Part shown: piece after piece, positions 33,401-44,116 of the stretch
How positions within the stretch are numbered: position 1 is the stretch's first letter
Layout: each line of letters starts with the position of its first letter
Assembly (NCBI GenBank): GCA_002205965.3
Contig: NADL03000753.1
Coordinates: 806,001 to 870,000 of the forward strand
Reading direction: 5' to 3'
Source of the DNA: Kappaphycus alvarezii
Taxonomy: Eukaryota > Rhodophyta > Florideophyceae > Gigartinales > Solieriaceae
DNA: 64,000 nucleotides
Position numbers and translations under genes: made by a program
The notes under the pieces: generated by a model
The model's database searches: none
What the model saw: only the letters and a program-made list of their open reading frames with translations
What the model was told of the DNA's origin: nothing

Positions 33401-34003
33401 TAAACTGCGAGAGTAACGATTTGTTTGGTCTAAAACTCCAATATCGCGAATTTAAGTATACAATTTGTTGAACTTTTCGTTGAGGGTAAGAAAATACTTG
33501 ACTTGTTTCCAGCGAGAGAGCTTTTCTCCAGCGATCTTTTGTCTGTTAAATGTTTCCAAACGCTGGATCAAAGCACCTTTCGGGGTCTGCGGGGAATTTA
33601 TTCCTTTCACTTCTTCTATTTTGGAGTGGACCATCCACCACTCATAGGCATTGCCAGCCAAGTTGCTGATTCCTATGTGTGCGGATCCGCTGCCATCTTC
33701 TGGACCAAGGTATTTGTCCATCTGAATAAACTAGCTGTCAAATTATCCTTCCCCAGTGAATTTAGTCGGCTTGTTTTTCTTTCGGCCAGCCTGACTATCC
33801 AAAGGTGCATTACTTGACGAACTGTCTTGATTTCGGGCTTTTAACAGTTCAAAATCCCAAGAGAATACCGTTTGTGCTGCAATAGATGGAAAGATCTGAT
33901 ATTTGTCCGGCAATCTGGTCGTGACATGCTTTAGATTCTGCTGCAGCTGTTGCTGCATTTGCGCAATGGACTCTACGGTGACTTGCGGCTGATACATAGC
34001 CAC
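30447..34003 (-). mobile_element. Ty1/copia LTR-retrotransposon fossil (gag to RNase H)
   Basis: Minus strand: gag with LAGNAYEWWMVHSK and LIQRLETFNRQ (33721-33452); a CCHC-like knuckle region with ERCMREFHCLWCRQK (about 33130); integrase core end with NPVVERANRTLRSFF (about 32930) and its C-terminal part VGEIVYIWRDD and GRVRTADKFRVR; reverse transcriptase with SKMDVKAAYLQAKG (about 31680); and RNase H with STAELLAAADAV and THLANALTKKRV (about 30830-30570). Integrase before reverse transcriptase is the Ty1/copia order. Protease and most of the integrase core are not recognisable. It is broken with numerous breaks. No LTR pair was found. Confidence 0.8.
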
Positions 34004-34189
34004 AAAGGCAGTAACAGTGCTTGGCCTGGTATCTGAGAGGAGTTTTCGATCTTATACACGTACACATATCGACACGTGTAAATGATTTCGGAAACATCTA
34101 GAGTAACAGACAGTCGCCTAGATGTATCTCAGGCTAATCACCCACAATGCAATGTCTACAGCAGGCCGGTCTTTCAAAATGACGGAAGA

Positions 34190-34350
34190 AGAAGTTTAAT
34201 ACATTCAGTATCTTCTGGAGACTGATGAGGGAAGGAGGAGATGGAGCGAGGGAGAGAGTGAAGGAAAAAAGGAGAGAAGTGTAGTGAAAAAGAGAGTGAG
34301 AGAGAGAAGGAGTGAGGGACCCAGAAAGAGAGTTGAGACAAGAGAAGGTA
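34190..34350. repeat. purine-rich (GA) tract
   Basis: About 160 bases are almost all A and G on the plus strand (GGGAGAGAGTGAAGG, GAGAGTGAGAGAGAG). It lies between the copia fossil and the reversed copia 3' end. Confidence 0.7.
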
Positions 34351-34379
34351 GTGAGGAACTTTACTCAAATATCAAGGAA

Positions 34380-35434
34380 AGAGACTGGGGATTATATAGA
34401 CCTCGAGGCAAGTAGACTGTGCTTCCAGAAGATCGAATGAAGTTTCTAGAAACCATGTTGACGAAGGTGGGAGGCTAAACTTACGCCTGCTTGAGGTGAT
34501 CTAAATAAGATCAGCCCAAGCATACCGCACTATACTGTGCACAAGCATGACGGTCAAGTTCGAGATTGTACAATAAACTAAAATAAAAGATGTCTGTGAG
34601 CCCCTTTGCTATCTGTGAGCTGTAAGCACAGCCAACAGAAATTAGTTACACTAACTTCCCACTTCAAAGTAGAACTGACCACAATGGAGCTCCCTCAAAC
34701 TGCAACAATACAAAATTAATTGGGAAAGCTAGGAGGAACAATGCCCAAATCACGTCGAAACTTCACAAAATTGACTTTAAATAAAGGATTTGTAAGAATA
34801 TCGGAAACTTGATCTCCGGCTCGATGATGACATATCCAGATCTGCTTTTAGGCTAATGCCTCACGAACGAAGTGGTAAAGAATAAAAACATGCTTATTTC
34901 GCTCGTTGATGGACTGGTTTTGGGAGAGCTAATCGATCTTAACTAATCGGTGAAGATTGAAATCAGTGTGGGATATCTTCCACCCATTATCTCAGAGAGA
35001 AGATTAGAGAGCCAAATGGCTTTCTTAAAGCAGTGTAGAGCGAAATATATTCTGCTTCACAGGAAGACAGGGAATCTCATCCTTACTTCCTGGAGCACCA
35101 TGAGATGGGCCATCCAGACATCATAAAGACACGGCTTTCGGTTGATTTGCAAGTTGGGCGACAGCCTGCCCAATATGAGTCGCTGTAACCGATAATCGTA
35201 GCGGCGGAAAAGGGTCCGTAGCAAGTACTAAGATTCATGGTTTCATGGAGGTAGCGATACACTCGCTTTACTCCTTAGAGTGCCTCGAATGAGGCTTTTC
35301 GTAGTGCTGCGAAATATTTCCAACTACAAAACCAATATCTGGACGAGTGCATATCATTAGACACACGAGTCTTCCAATTGCGGAGCGATAGGGTGTCGAA
35401 GAAGGAAGTTCACTGTCTTTTTCCTCGGTTTTGT
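34380..35434 (-). mobile_element. Ty1/copia 3'-end fragment: RT/RNase H end plus LTR part
   Basis: This is a diverged, reversed relative of the copia part inside the 6.3 kb array unit (45480-46470): the nucleotide match runs from about 35434 down through the RNase H end (about 34730), a polypurine stretch, and into an LTR that would start TGTGGTCAGTTC at about 34680. The two copies differ at roughly one base in five by eye, so this one is old. It is broken. Only the end part of the element is present. Confidence 0.75.
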
Positions 35435-35539
35435 CCCTCTCCCGCCCCTGCTCCTCCGACTCCAGTTTAGCCGACTACGTCTCCACGTACTTTTTCCCAG
35501 CCTCCTCTGTCTCTTACTGTTCCCCCTCTTGCATATGAT

Positions 35540-35836
35540 CCTCCACCTGCAAGGGTTTCGACTCCTCTCTCCGTCGAACCCCTCTCTCCGGCTCCTCTTC
35601 CCCTCGCTCCTATTTCTCGATCTCCATTCCCTGTCCCGGCCTTCAAGCCGAAGGGTTCCTTTCCTGTTTGCGATCTCTGCCAGCTGAAGGCGCCCGGACG
35701 AAAGCCGATCGAGCAGCACAGAGGAGGTAAAAAGTGTCGGAACCGCGCTGAGAAGAAAACATCCATTACTCCCTGTGTCTGCTGCAATCACGTGTTCCAG
35801 AAAAGTTACGACCGCGACAAACACATCAAAGCGTAA
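35540..35836 (+). CDS. small zinc-finger ORF (C2HC + C2H2-like), unassigned
   Basis: An open frame of 98 codons with a Pro/Ser-rich first half and two metal-binding motifs near the end: CDLCQLKAPGRKPIEQH followed by RGGKKC (C-x2-C-x12-H-x5-C) and CVCCNHVFQKSYDRDKH (C-x2-C-x12-H), stopping three residues later at 35834-35836. No ATG starts the frame, so it may be the 3' exon of a gene or part of the neighbouring copia element, whose gag begins 80 bases downstream. Whether it belongs to the element or to a captured host gene is open. Confidence 0.4.
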   Translation, partial: PPPARVSTPLSVEPLSPAPLPLAPISRSPFPVPAFKPKGSFPVCDLCQLKAPGRKPIEQHRGGKKCRNRAEKKTSITPCVCCNHVFQKSYDRDKHIKA

Positions 35837-35916
35837 AAGTAAGTGAACTGAATCTGGGATCACTGTGTATCTTCTTTGCTCAATCACAGTTTCCAATCAC
35901 TGTACTGCATTAAATC

Positions 35917-38080
35917 ATGGATTCTTCTGGAGTTCGTATCAACAGTCTCGAAAAGCTCCGCGATGGCAACTTCCACATCTGGAAGTTCCCGAATGCAGCT
36001 ATTTCTCTCATTAAAAGAAGTTGACGGCTACCTTACAGAAGACCCTACGGAAACTTCTTGAGCATCATAACCCTCATGGAAGAAGTCAGATTGTATGGAA
36101 CGCGCATTATCGGGCTGACTCTCTGTGATACATATCTCGAGCAGGTACAACATGCCAGTACAGCCAAAGTCATATGGTCTCTCATTTGTGATATCTTTCA
36201 AAAACACTCTCTTTTAAACAAGTTAGCTGTAAAGCGTCGCTTTTACACTGCAAAGATGAAATATAACGAGAAGGTACTGCCGTGTATCGCTATAATTCGT
36301 CAGCTTGCAGCTACTCTGGAGGCAATATCGGTCAACGTTGAGGATAGTGAGAGGGCCATGGACTTGATCTCTTTGAAAGTCTCATCCCAGCACTCGATGC
36401 TGCCCAAATTGATGACCACAAACTTTCGTTCAAATTCTTCCTAAATCGATGCCACCAGGAAGAAAAAATTCATGCTCAACGTGCCTTGATTGAGTCGGCA
36501 GCAGTTTAGTCAAATAAATTCAAAAATTCAAGCGAGATATCTCTACAGAAATGTGTATACACTGCTGAAAAAATCGCGACAGCAGTCGCTGTTTCAAAAA
36601 GTACCCCCACCTCTCTCCTGTCAGCCATCCTGCTCCAGCTCTTCTAGACAATGCTCTTGGCGCAAAGGGACTCTTAGCATTCACAGGAAATTGTTAATGA
36701 TGAAGATAAAAAGGACCTTGTATGTCAACTGAGCATCTCTGAAGATCCAAATTTGGCTCCATCGAGTAATCCTCGTTGCGTTAAAATAGGATCTACTCCG
36801 GGTGACAGTGTTATCGAGTGTTTCAGCTGTCAGTTCAATCTCTCCGAACAGAAGAATGTTGATTTATAGACCATTGGCACGTCAATGTCACTTTCTAATG
36901 ATTTGGTTATTTATTCAGGATGCAATTAGCATTTAACGCATGATCGCTCAGCTTTCACAACGTACATTACCTCTTCACTCCCCTCAACACTGGATCTGAG
37001 AGCTGACTCCTCAGATCCAGTGTTGAGGGGAGTGATTCCAAATAAATTGCATCTACGAGTATTCGGATCACAATGCTGGAATGTAGTCCATAGGAGAGAC
37101 CTTAAAAAGCTGGATCCGAAGTCAAGGGAATCCCTTATGATGGGTTACTCTTTGAAAAATAAAGGCTACAAGCTTTGAGATATCGAGACAGAGAAAATAT
37201 TTGTATCTCGAGACGTAATATTCAATGAGTCTGGAAATTCAGAAGTTCAATGTACATCAAAATATCTCGAAGTGTATTTCGAAAAAGATAATTTCCCAGT
37301 TGAAGACAAGTCCTCAGTGGGAGACATTTCCAAGAAGTCCCCTGCATCGCAAGACACTGGAGAAGTAGCCAAGTCCCAGAAACCGGCAATCATCCTTCAA
37401 TTAAGGATTAATCTTGTGCAGTGACCCCTCGTCGCTCATGTAGAGTATTTAGGAAGCCAAATAGGCGGGGGTTTCCTAGCCCCACAGAAGACGTATATCT
37501 TATTGCTGATACTGCATAGACCCCCATTGTGATCCGTGCTTCGTTCGGAGACGCTCCTTCTCCGGAGAACTTTGATCTCAGGATGCTTGGAATAAAGAAA
37601 GAAGAAGAATCCATTTGTGAAATGGAACTTTCAAACTCGTCCCACGAAAGCCAGAAATGCACGTAATTCCTTTTCGCTATGTTTTCTGCGTGAAACCGGA
37701 AGTTGGCCCGAAGTACGCATCTTCACCAAGGTATTTAGACAGGTCCCTGGATTGAAGTACAACGACACGTATGCTCTTATGATTTCTGTGTCTGTTGTCC
37801 GCATGTTTCTTTGTTTGATAAATCTCCTCGACCTCTAATGTAATCAAATGGACGTGGTGACCGCATTCCTTAACGGATATTTAGAGGAGGAGATATTTAT
37901 GGAAGTTCCATCCGGCTTTCGTGATGCAAACAATCCTAATCAAGTTTGCAAACTTATAAAAGTCTTGTACGGGCTGAAGTAGGCTCCAAGTCAATAATAT
38001 GCCACAAAAAGAGTTTTTAACTAAAATCTTCCATTCGAAAGCAATCCATATGAATCATGCCTTTATTGTAGTGCAATGTG
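35917..38080 (+). mobile_element. Ty1/copia fossil, 5' part (gag to mid RT)
   Basis: Plus strand, in order: gag of the UBN2 type (INSLEKLRDGNFHIWKF at about 35940; TAKVIWSLICDIFQ, LNKLAVKRRFYTAKM, 36160-36260); the integrase C-terminal region (KSRESLMMGYSLKNKGYK, about 37120); and reverse transcriptase (FRQVPGLKYNDTY at about 37730; MDVVTAFLNGYLEEEIF at 37847, then KLIKVLYGLK). Similarity stops at about 38080 in the middle of RT. It is broken with many breaks. The array unit at 45.2 kb resumes a copia element at just the following point of RT. Confidence 0.8.
36975..37035. repeat. perfect 26-bp inverted repeat with 9-base loop
   Basis: Arms at 36975-37000 and 37010-37035 are exact reverse complements (left arm begins TCACTCCCCTCAACAC, right arm ends GTTGAGGGGAGTGA); the spacer is AGCTGACTC. 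It sits inside the copia fossil, between its gag and integrase remains. Confidence 0.95.
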
Positions 38081-39249
38081 CACTAACACTGTACTGCCAT
38101 CGGCAAAGCTGATTTTGGTGATATTTTTTTATCTGATTCACTGCTAACCAGCAGGCACTGTACTGTACAGTAAGGGAAATTTTCGCTTGTCGCCCACTAT
38201 TACTCGTGGTACCGTATACCCACCCGAGAGGGTTTGAGGGCTTGAAATCTGGAGCACTCGGCCCCCAAACTGGACCTGATATTTTCGTAAGTGAAAGTCA
38301 CCTACTGGGCCAAGTGTCTACTCTACTTATCTCTAACTTGGATCCCCCTTACTTGGCTGACCTTAACTTTACTCACCCCTGCGTCGTAGATAACCCTAAC
38401 CTATCTAACTAGTATTTATACCTAACTGGCCACTAGAGCCCCAGAATAAACAGACACCCCAGTGTTGGCTCTGAACTTGCCTCCCAACTTCCGCCTTTGC
38501 AGAAAACTTACCAACAGCACCTTTGGCTGTAGCAACGTTTATCCACTCGGGTCCCCCTTTCTATACCCACCCTCCCTATTCAATAATGTAATAACCCCTT
38601 TATTGTTTGTTTTTGATATTTACCCACTCTGGGCTCCCCAGACTACGGCGTCTTTATACAAATAGGAACTTCAAGGTTTGTCGTTGGTGACAACATCCCT
38701 ATCTCTAAAGGAGATATTCAGCGCTGCTGACCCACTACTACATCTTTTTTGTCCAGTATTACACCCCTGGTGTCTACGTTTCTTTGCAATCGATTCTTAT
38801 CAAGTTTCTAGCATTCCGCGGACCACGACTCGGCCTTACAACCCGGAAGACAAGTATACCGTCCAGCCGTCCAAGGAACCACCCCCGCTCTTCTAGTTCC
38901 CATTCTCCTCGCCACCGGCGAGGTGTGCCACTGCATCGCAGGGTGCCTAAAAAGAAAGAAGTACAGCGAACATCCTGTGGGTGTTGGTGTGTGTGTGTTG
39001 TTTTTCTCATTGTCTGACGGTGTTCCGTTCCTAGACCAGAGGAAGTGCGCACCGCACATTGCACTACACAAATCTGGTCTCCCGACCTAGAAATTATTGG
39101 ATCAACTCCGAATTCGTAGAAGATTCTCAATACTCTCAACCCTGGTAACCTTACTTCCAAGTGAGAGTTTTTTTCTTTCGTCGTTGAGGATTAAAGACGA
39201 CCCTTTATCAAAAAGTGTTAAATTCTCTGTTCCTTGTGGTCAAGCCGCT
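38081..39249. other. spacer between copia and gypsy fossils
   Basis: No gene was recognised. Open frames near 38206 (+), 38774-39160 (-) and 38808-39071 (-) have no family resemblance. The stretch may hold the LTR and leader of the gypsy element that follows, but no partner LTR was found in the window. Confidence 0.3.
38155..38172. repeat. (CTGTA)n palindromic microsatellite, locus 5
   Basis: CACTGTACTGTACAGTAA: two units and an inverted one, about 75 bases after the copia similarity stops. Confidence 0.65.
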
Positions 39250-42200
39250 ACCGACAGATAAGGAATAATTGGAATACGAAGTGGAATGTCTTCCGTTGGA
39301 TCTATTCGGCATCATACTCGAGCGGGCACTGTACCTAAAGGTGTACCATCCTCAAAAGCACCCCATACGCAGACTATTTTCAAGTCTGTGGCCGGAGACA
39401 TACCATTGGTCAGGGAAGCCCCCCCACAGGACATTGACTATCGCTGCCTGGAGCATGGTGCTTCTCTCCTGGAGGAAATTTGCACTTTGGTGCGCACGGA
39501 GATTGGCACTGTTAAAGGAGAAATAACTGCAATTCAGGAATCTCTGAAGACGAGTGAGGTCCGGTGTGATGTTGACTTTCGTAAGCAAGAAGCTCGTCTA
39601 AACAGCATTAGTAACTTGGAGGTTGTTGTAAGAACCCTGCGGCGAGGTTTCCACTCTAAAACAGGATGTTAAACATCTGCTGGAGGACCTAGAAGTCGAA
39701 AATATGCAGGTATAGAGAGAGCGGAACCTATCAGCACCCGCCTAAGTCGCCTCGATTATGGGGCCGTACTGGGTACCCAAACTCTCGATCTTCACCCGGA
39801 TCAGGGAGTTCTCGGTATTACCGATGTTGAAGGACCTCGTAGCAATGACGACGGAGATGATGATAAAGATGAAGATCAAAGATATCGTGACCGTTCGCAA
39901 CGAGGAAGAAAAGCAAAGTCCATAGACAAAAACGGGGTAAAGAAGAACAGTAGGAACTTGAATCGTCATCTGAATCCTGCTCGCTCGACGGAATTGGAGA
40001 AGATGGTTCCGAAGATGCTTCTACGCATTCCGATTCGTACCTCTTACCGGATGAGACTGAACGTCCGAAAGGAAGATATGAGAAGGCGCGAGTCGCGAAG
40101 AAGTCCAAGAACCGCTCGTATCGAACAAAGGTCCAAACTGTATCAGCAACCTCTGGTAGATCCACCAGGAAACGAATGGGCCTTCGTGATGAACCCGGCC
40201 CTAGGTGGGTAGGTCTCGAGGAATTACACCCAACAAATCATTTGTACCGTAGGCTGCTATCATATCGTACGTGCCGCTTGAAGCGAACTTCCCAGTCACT
40301 TAATTCCTCCGAGACAGGGAAAGCTCGGACAAAAGCCAGGAGCATTGCACAAAAGATTTAAGAGGAAGGGTTTTTGTGTCGGGAGAAGTCCCTATCATGG
40401 TGTTGGCTTTCCTGGCACTGATGGTTAGGGGATTCAAACTCCAGAAAATGACAGAAGCTCAAGACTTTCGGGTTCTTCCCGACTTCTTAACCGGAATTGC
40501 AGAAAGGCAATTTCGCTCTGTCGCCGAAACAACTTCTCCAGAGCACGGAGGTATCACTTGCTGCCCGGAGGCAGTCCACTGGATGCTTCGATCCTTCGCC
40601 ACTGACGATGCCATACAAAATGGGTACTCGCCATGCGAGATGTTCAGCAGCCACCCAACGAAGGCGAACGTGGCTACTATTTGCACCTTTCGGACCCGGC
40701 AGCCGTTGTAGTAACGTTCATGACGCCTAAGAGCGTATTACGGTGTAATTCGACGGCCCGGATTGCCGTATCAAGGGAGTTTTCACCCATTACCGACGCA
40801 AAAATAAGGCAGCTACCTTCATATATATTTTCCAGTACGCCGAGATTCAAGGCATATCCGTCAGAGCTTGCTTTCAAGCGCTCCGAAAGGTCTCGATCGA
40901 GTCCCATCCGGTCAAACCTGGTACCATAATTACGGCTTCTCGGTGGGATACGAAGTCCCCGTCGAAGACACGGACTGTTGCCCTGTTTGATTCTCCGTCC
41001 GCATCTCAAAATTCAACGATCGAGTATGTTGCCGACGGAAATGACTACGAGGCTCACATACTTGACCAAGCTGGTGCTTCGGATATTCCGATTTGTACGA
41101 CGGAGGAAGGACTTCTTTCAATATCCGAAGAGACCTCGTATGATATTTTCTCCTACTCTCGGATCGAGAAAGTACTCTCGAACCGGGAATCCGATTCGCC
41201 GACCGCCACACAAACTTTAACCGGCCAGGTTGGGGAGGGCGAACTTCCTCGCATCACCTTCACGACTTACGAAAGAACAGAAGATAAGTCTCCGTCATAA
41301 CCTCATACGCCACACATGCTATGGCCGAAGACATAGATCCCCAGAATGAATTTTACCCTTGCAGGAACTTCCGTCGGTATTACGGAGCAATGAAGCTTTG
41401 ACCCCTCAAGAGAAGGCCGTAGTACCACAAACAAGCTATAACTGCGTCGCCCGGATGTTGAAGTCGGAAGCCCAGCATCCCACTACGGAACCTTAAGAGG
41501 TCGCTAAACTCCATGCTTTGGCGACGCTGATAGGTTTCATACCCCGGTTCCATCCCCGGCGGTCCCAGATAACCTTTCAAAAAAAGAGTAAAGGGAGCCT
41601 CCCATTGAAACTCAGCTGTTTGGGATCCCAAAAATTGTAATTTCTAGTGGCTTAGATCACCTCTTCAGGCTTCAGCGTCCATGGAGGAAGGTTAGTAGCA
41701 TGAAGCACCCAGACAGAGGAATGGTCATGGCCCGACGCAATTACAAATATGATGTAAATAAAAATCCGTCGAGAACACCTGGGACCATTAACTTACCCAT
41801 CCTGTTGGGAAGATATCTTGCTCTGATCATGTTCATCGTATGCGAGAAGCTCGCCGTATCAGTAATATTAAGAACAGATTTCTGCGACCGTTTTGTGGAA
41901 TCTATTCGTCCCCAGGAGAAGCTCGTTGAGCTCGAAAGAGTAATTAAGGTTCCAATAGTACGAGTGCCATTAAAAAGGGCACCAAGTAAGATACCGCTAC
42001 CAATGGAACTGGAACCTGCCTTGAAAGAAGGAAGGGCATCGCTCAACATTAGGATGTCCACCCGGGTTACTGTTCCACCACAAAATCAATCATTTGTACC
42101 GGTGATAAGAGACAGCCACGACCTGATTGTTGTACAATCTGATTCAAGTCTCTACAGAAAACTAGAGTTAGCAGCTGCCAATGTTATTGCCCAAGTGGAA

Positions 42201-44116
42201 GCAGGGGTCCTATTTCGGTTGTTGATCGCGAATTTCACTGAGTCCCCCATAACTCTCCATCGATTGCAAATAGTTGCTCAAGCATTACCTCCTCCATCAA
42301 TAACATTACCAAGCGAGCTAAGTCTCGGAGAGGTACTCGGTATCACCGAAGAAATATCCACAGAGTGTGGTCCTGCACCACCGCCTGCTGGACAACAGAG
42401 CCCTGTGCTTAAAGAACACGAGCACAAAACTCTGAGTAGAGAAGCTTCAAGACCAGAAAGGTATACAAAAGCAGTAGAAGTCCTCGACTGGAGCTACACA
42501 GATCCAAAGCTGGCAAGTAGATCCAAGGAAATTCTGAACAAGTACTCGAGTATGTGGGATGGTTCGCTGGGAGCAATCAATACTGTTGAACACCACATCA
42601 AATTAATACCCGGAACTCGTCCTATCGCTCAACCGCCTTACCGGGATGGACTCAAAGCAAGGAAATTAGAAGCAACCGAGGTACAGGGAATGTCAGAGGC
42701 AGGCGTAATTGAGCCCGCACAGTCATCATGGGCTACACCGGTGGTGTTAATTCCTAAGCCCTATGGGAAGGTTCGTTTTTGCGTTGATTATAGAAAACTG
42801 AACGCCGTCACAGTGAAAGACACTTACCCGCTACCAAGGATGGATGAATGCATTGACTCCTTGGAGAAGAACCAGTATTCACTACCCTTAATTGCAACTC
42901 TGGTTACTGGCAAGGTCAAGTGGCGAAAGAGGACAGAGACAAGACTGCCTTCGTATGCCATGCAGGATTATATCGCTATTGGCGAATGCCTTTTGGATTA
43001 TGCAACGCACCTGCTACCTTTCAGTGCACCCTCCACATTCTTCTTTCATCATACCGATGGCGCTCCTGTCTCGTGTACCTTGACGATGTCATCATTCTTT
43101 CCAAAAACATGGAGGAGCACATCGACCATGTCGAAGAAATTCTGCGAGTTTTGCAACATGCTGGTGTGTCCCTTAAGTTAAGGAACTGTACATTTGGGTC
43201 CCATAAGTTCAAATACCTAGGACATATTATCAAGCCTGGAAGATTGGAAATAGATTCTACCAGAATAGCCGCACTCCGGCAGGCGAAATACCGGACAAAG
43301 CTTACTGAGTTTCAGAGCTTTCTTGGTCTTTGCAATGTATACCGCCGCTTTATCAAAGACTTTTCCAGCATTGCGGCACCACTTAACAAGATTTTGCGAG
43401 AAGACATGCCAACCAAGATAGAACCGTTTGGTGATACCGAAAAGTCGCCTTCCAAGCTCTCATCGCCGAAATTTTGTCACCCAAGGTATTAGCTTTGCCG
43501 AAAGCGGGACTCCTTTATTCAAGAGACAAGGATGCTAGTCAATATCAAGTTGAAGTCGCCCTGTTCCAAACATACTCAACGGGGGAACGGAAACCCATTG
43601 GATTCTTGTCTAGATCACTCAAGGAAGCCGAGACACGTTACCCTGTCACAGAAAAAGAATGCCTGGCCGTGGTTTGGGCGTTAGCGATATTGTGACCAGA
43701 ATCTACAGGCAGAGAGATTCAACAGCCATACGGATCATTCCTCACTGAGGTGGTTAATTAATGTCTCTGATCCATCTGGTCGACTTATGCGCTGGAAGCT
43801 CCGAATTTTTGAATTCGACTTTGAAGTTGTTATAAAAAGGGAAAAGAAATACACACGCAGATGCTGTCAATACTTAGTACTATCGGTGAAACTACTGGAA
43901 AATTCGACGAGAAAGTACCGTGCTTTCTTACTGAGGACTCCTCCGCTCTCGAGGAGGGGAACCTGTGGGCTCCTCCGCAAAAATCGGAACCCAATACGAC
44001 AATAAGGACAAGCAGATCACGTAGTTTGACGAAATCGAGATTTCTTTTGACACTATTGATCAAGTATTATCCATTCAAAACGGAAATGAGGAAGAATTCG
44101 AATGGATTTACAGGGG
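39250..44116 (+). mobile_element. Ty3/gypsy chromovirus fossil, gag to RNase H
   Basis: Plus strand, in order: a coiled-coil gag start (ASLLEEICTLVRTEIGTVK, about 39450-39530); a capsid region (LPDFLTGIAERQFRS, EAVHWMLRSFATDDAIQ, 40470-40620); the end of the protease region (VILRTDFCDRFVESIRP, about 41860); reverse transcriptase (SSWATPVVLIPKPYGKVRF and VDYRKLNAVTV, about 42725-42810; YLDDVIILSKNMEEHIDH, about 43077; FQSFLGLCNVYRRFIKDF, about 43310); and RNase H (GLLYSRDKDASQYQVEV, YPVTEKECLAVVWAL, 43510-43690). It is broken, with several breaks, but is much better preserved than the gypsy fossil at 27-29 kb. The integrase expected next is found only inside the tandem array, 4.4 kb further on. 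Confidence 0.9.

Noticed and set aside
38774-39160. 128-codon minus-strand ORF before the gypsy element
   Set aside because: No family resemblance and competing frames on both strands; more likely spacer or LTR sequence.
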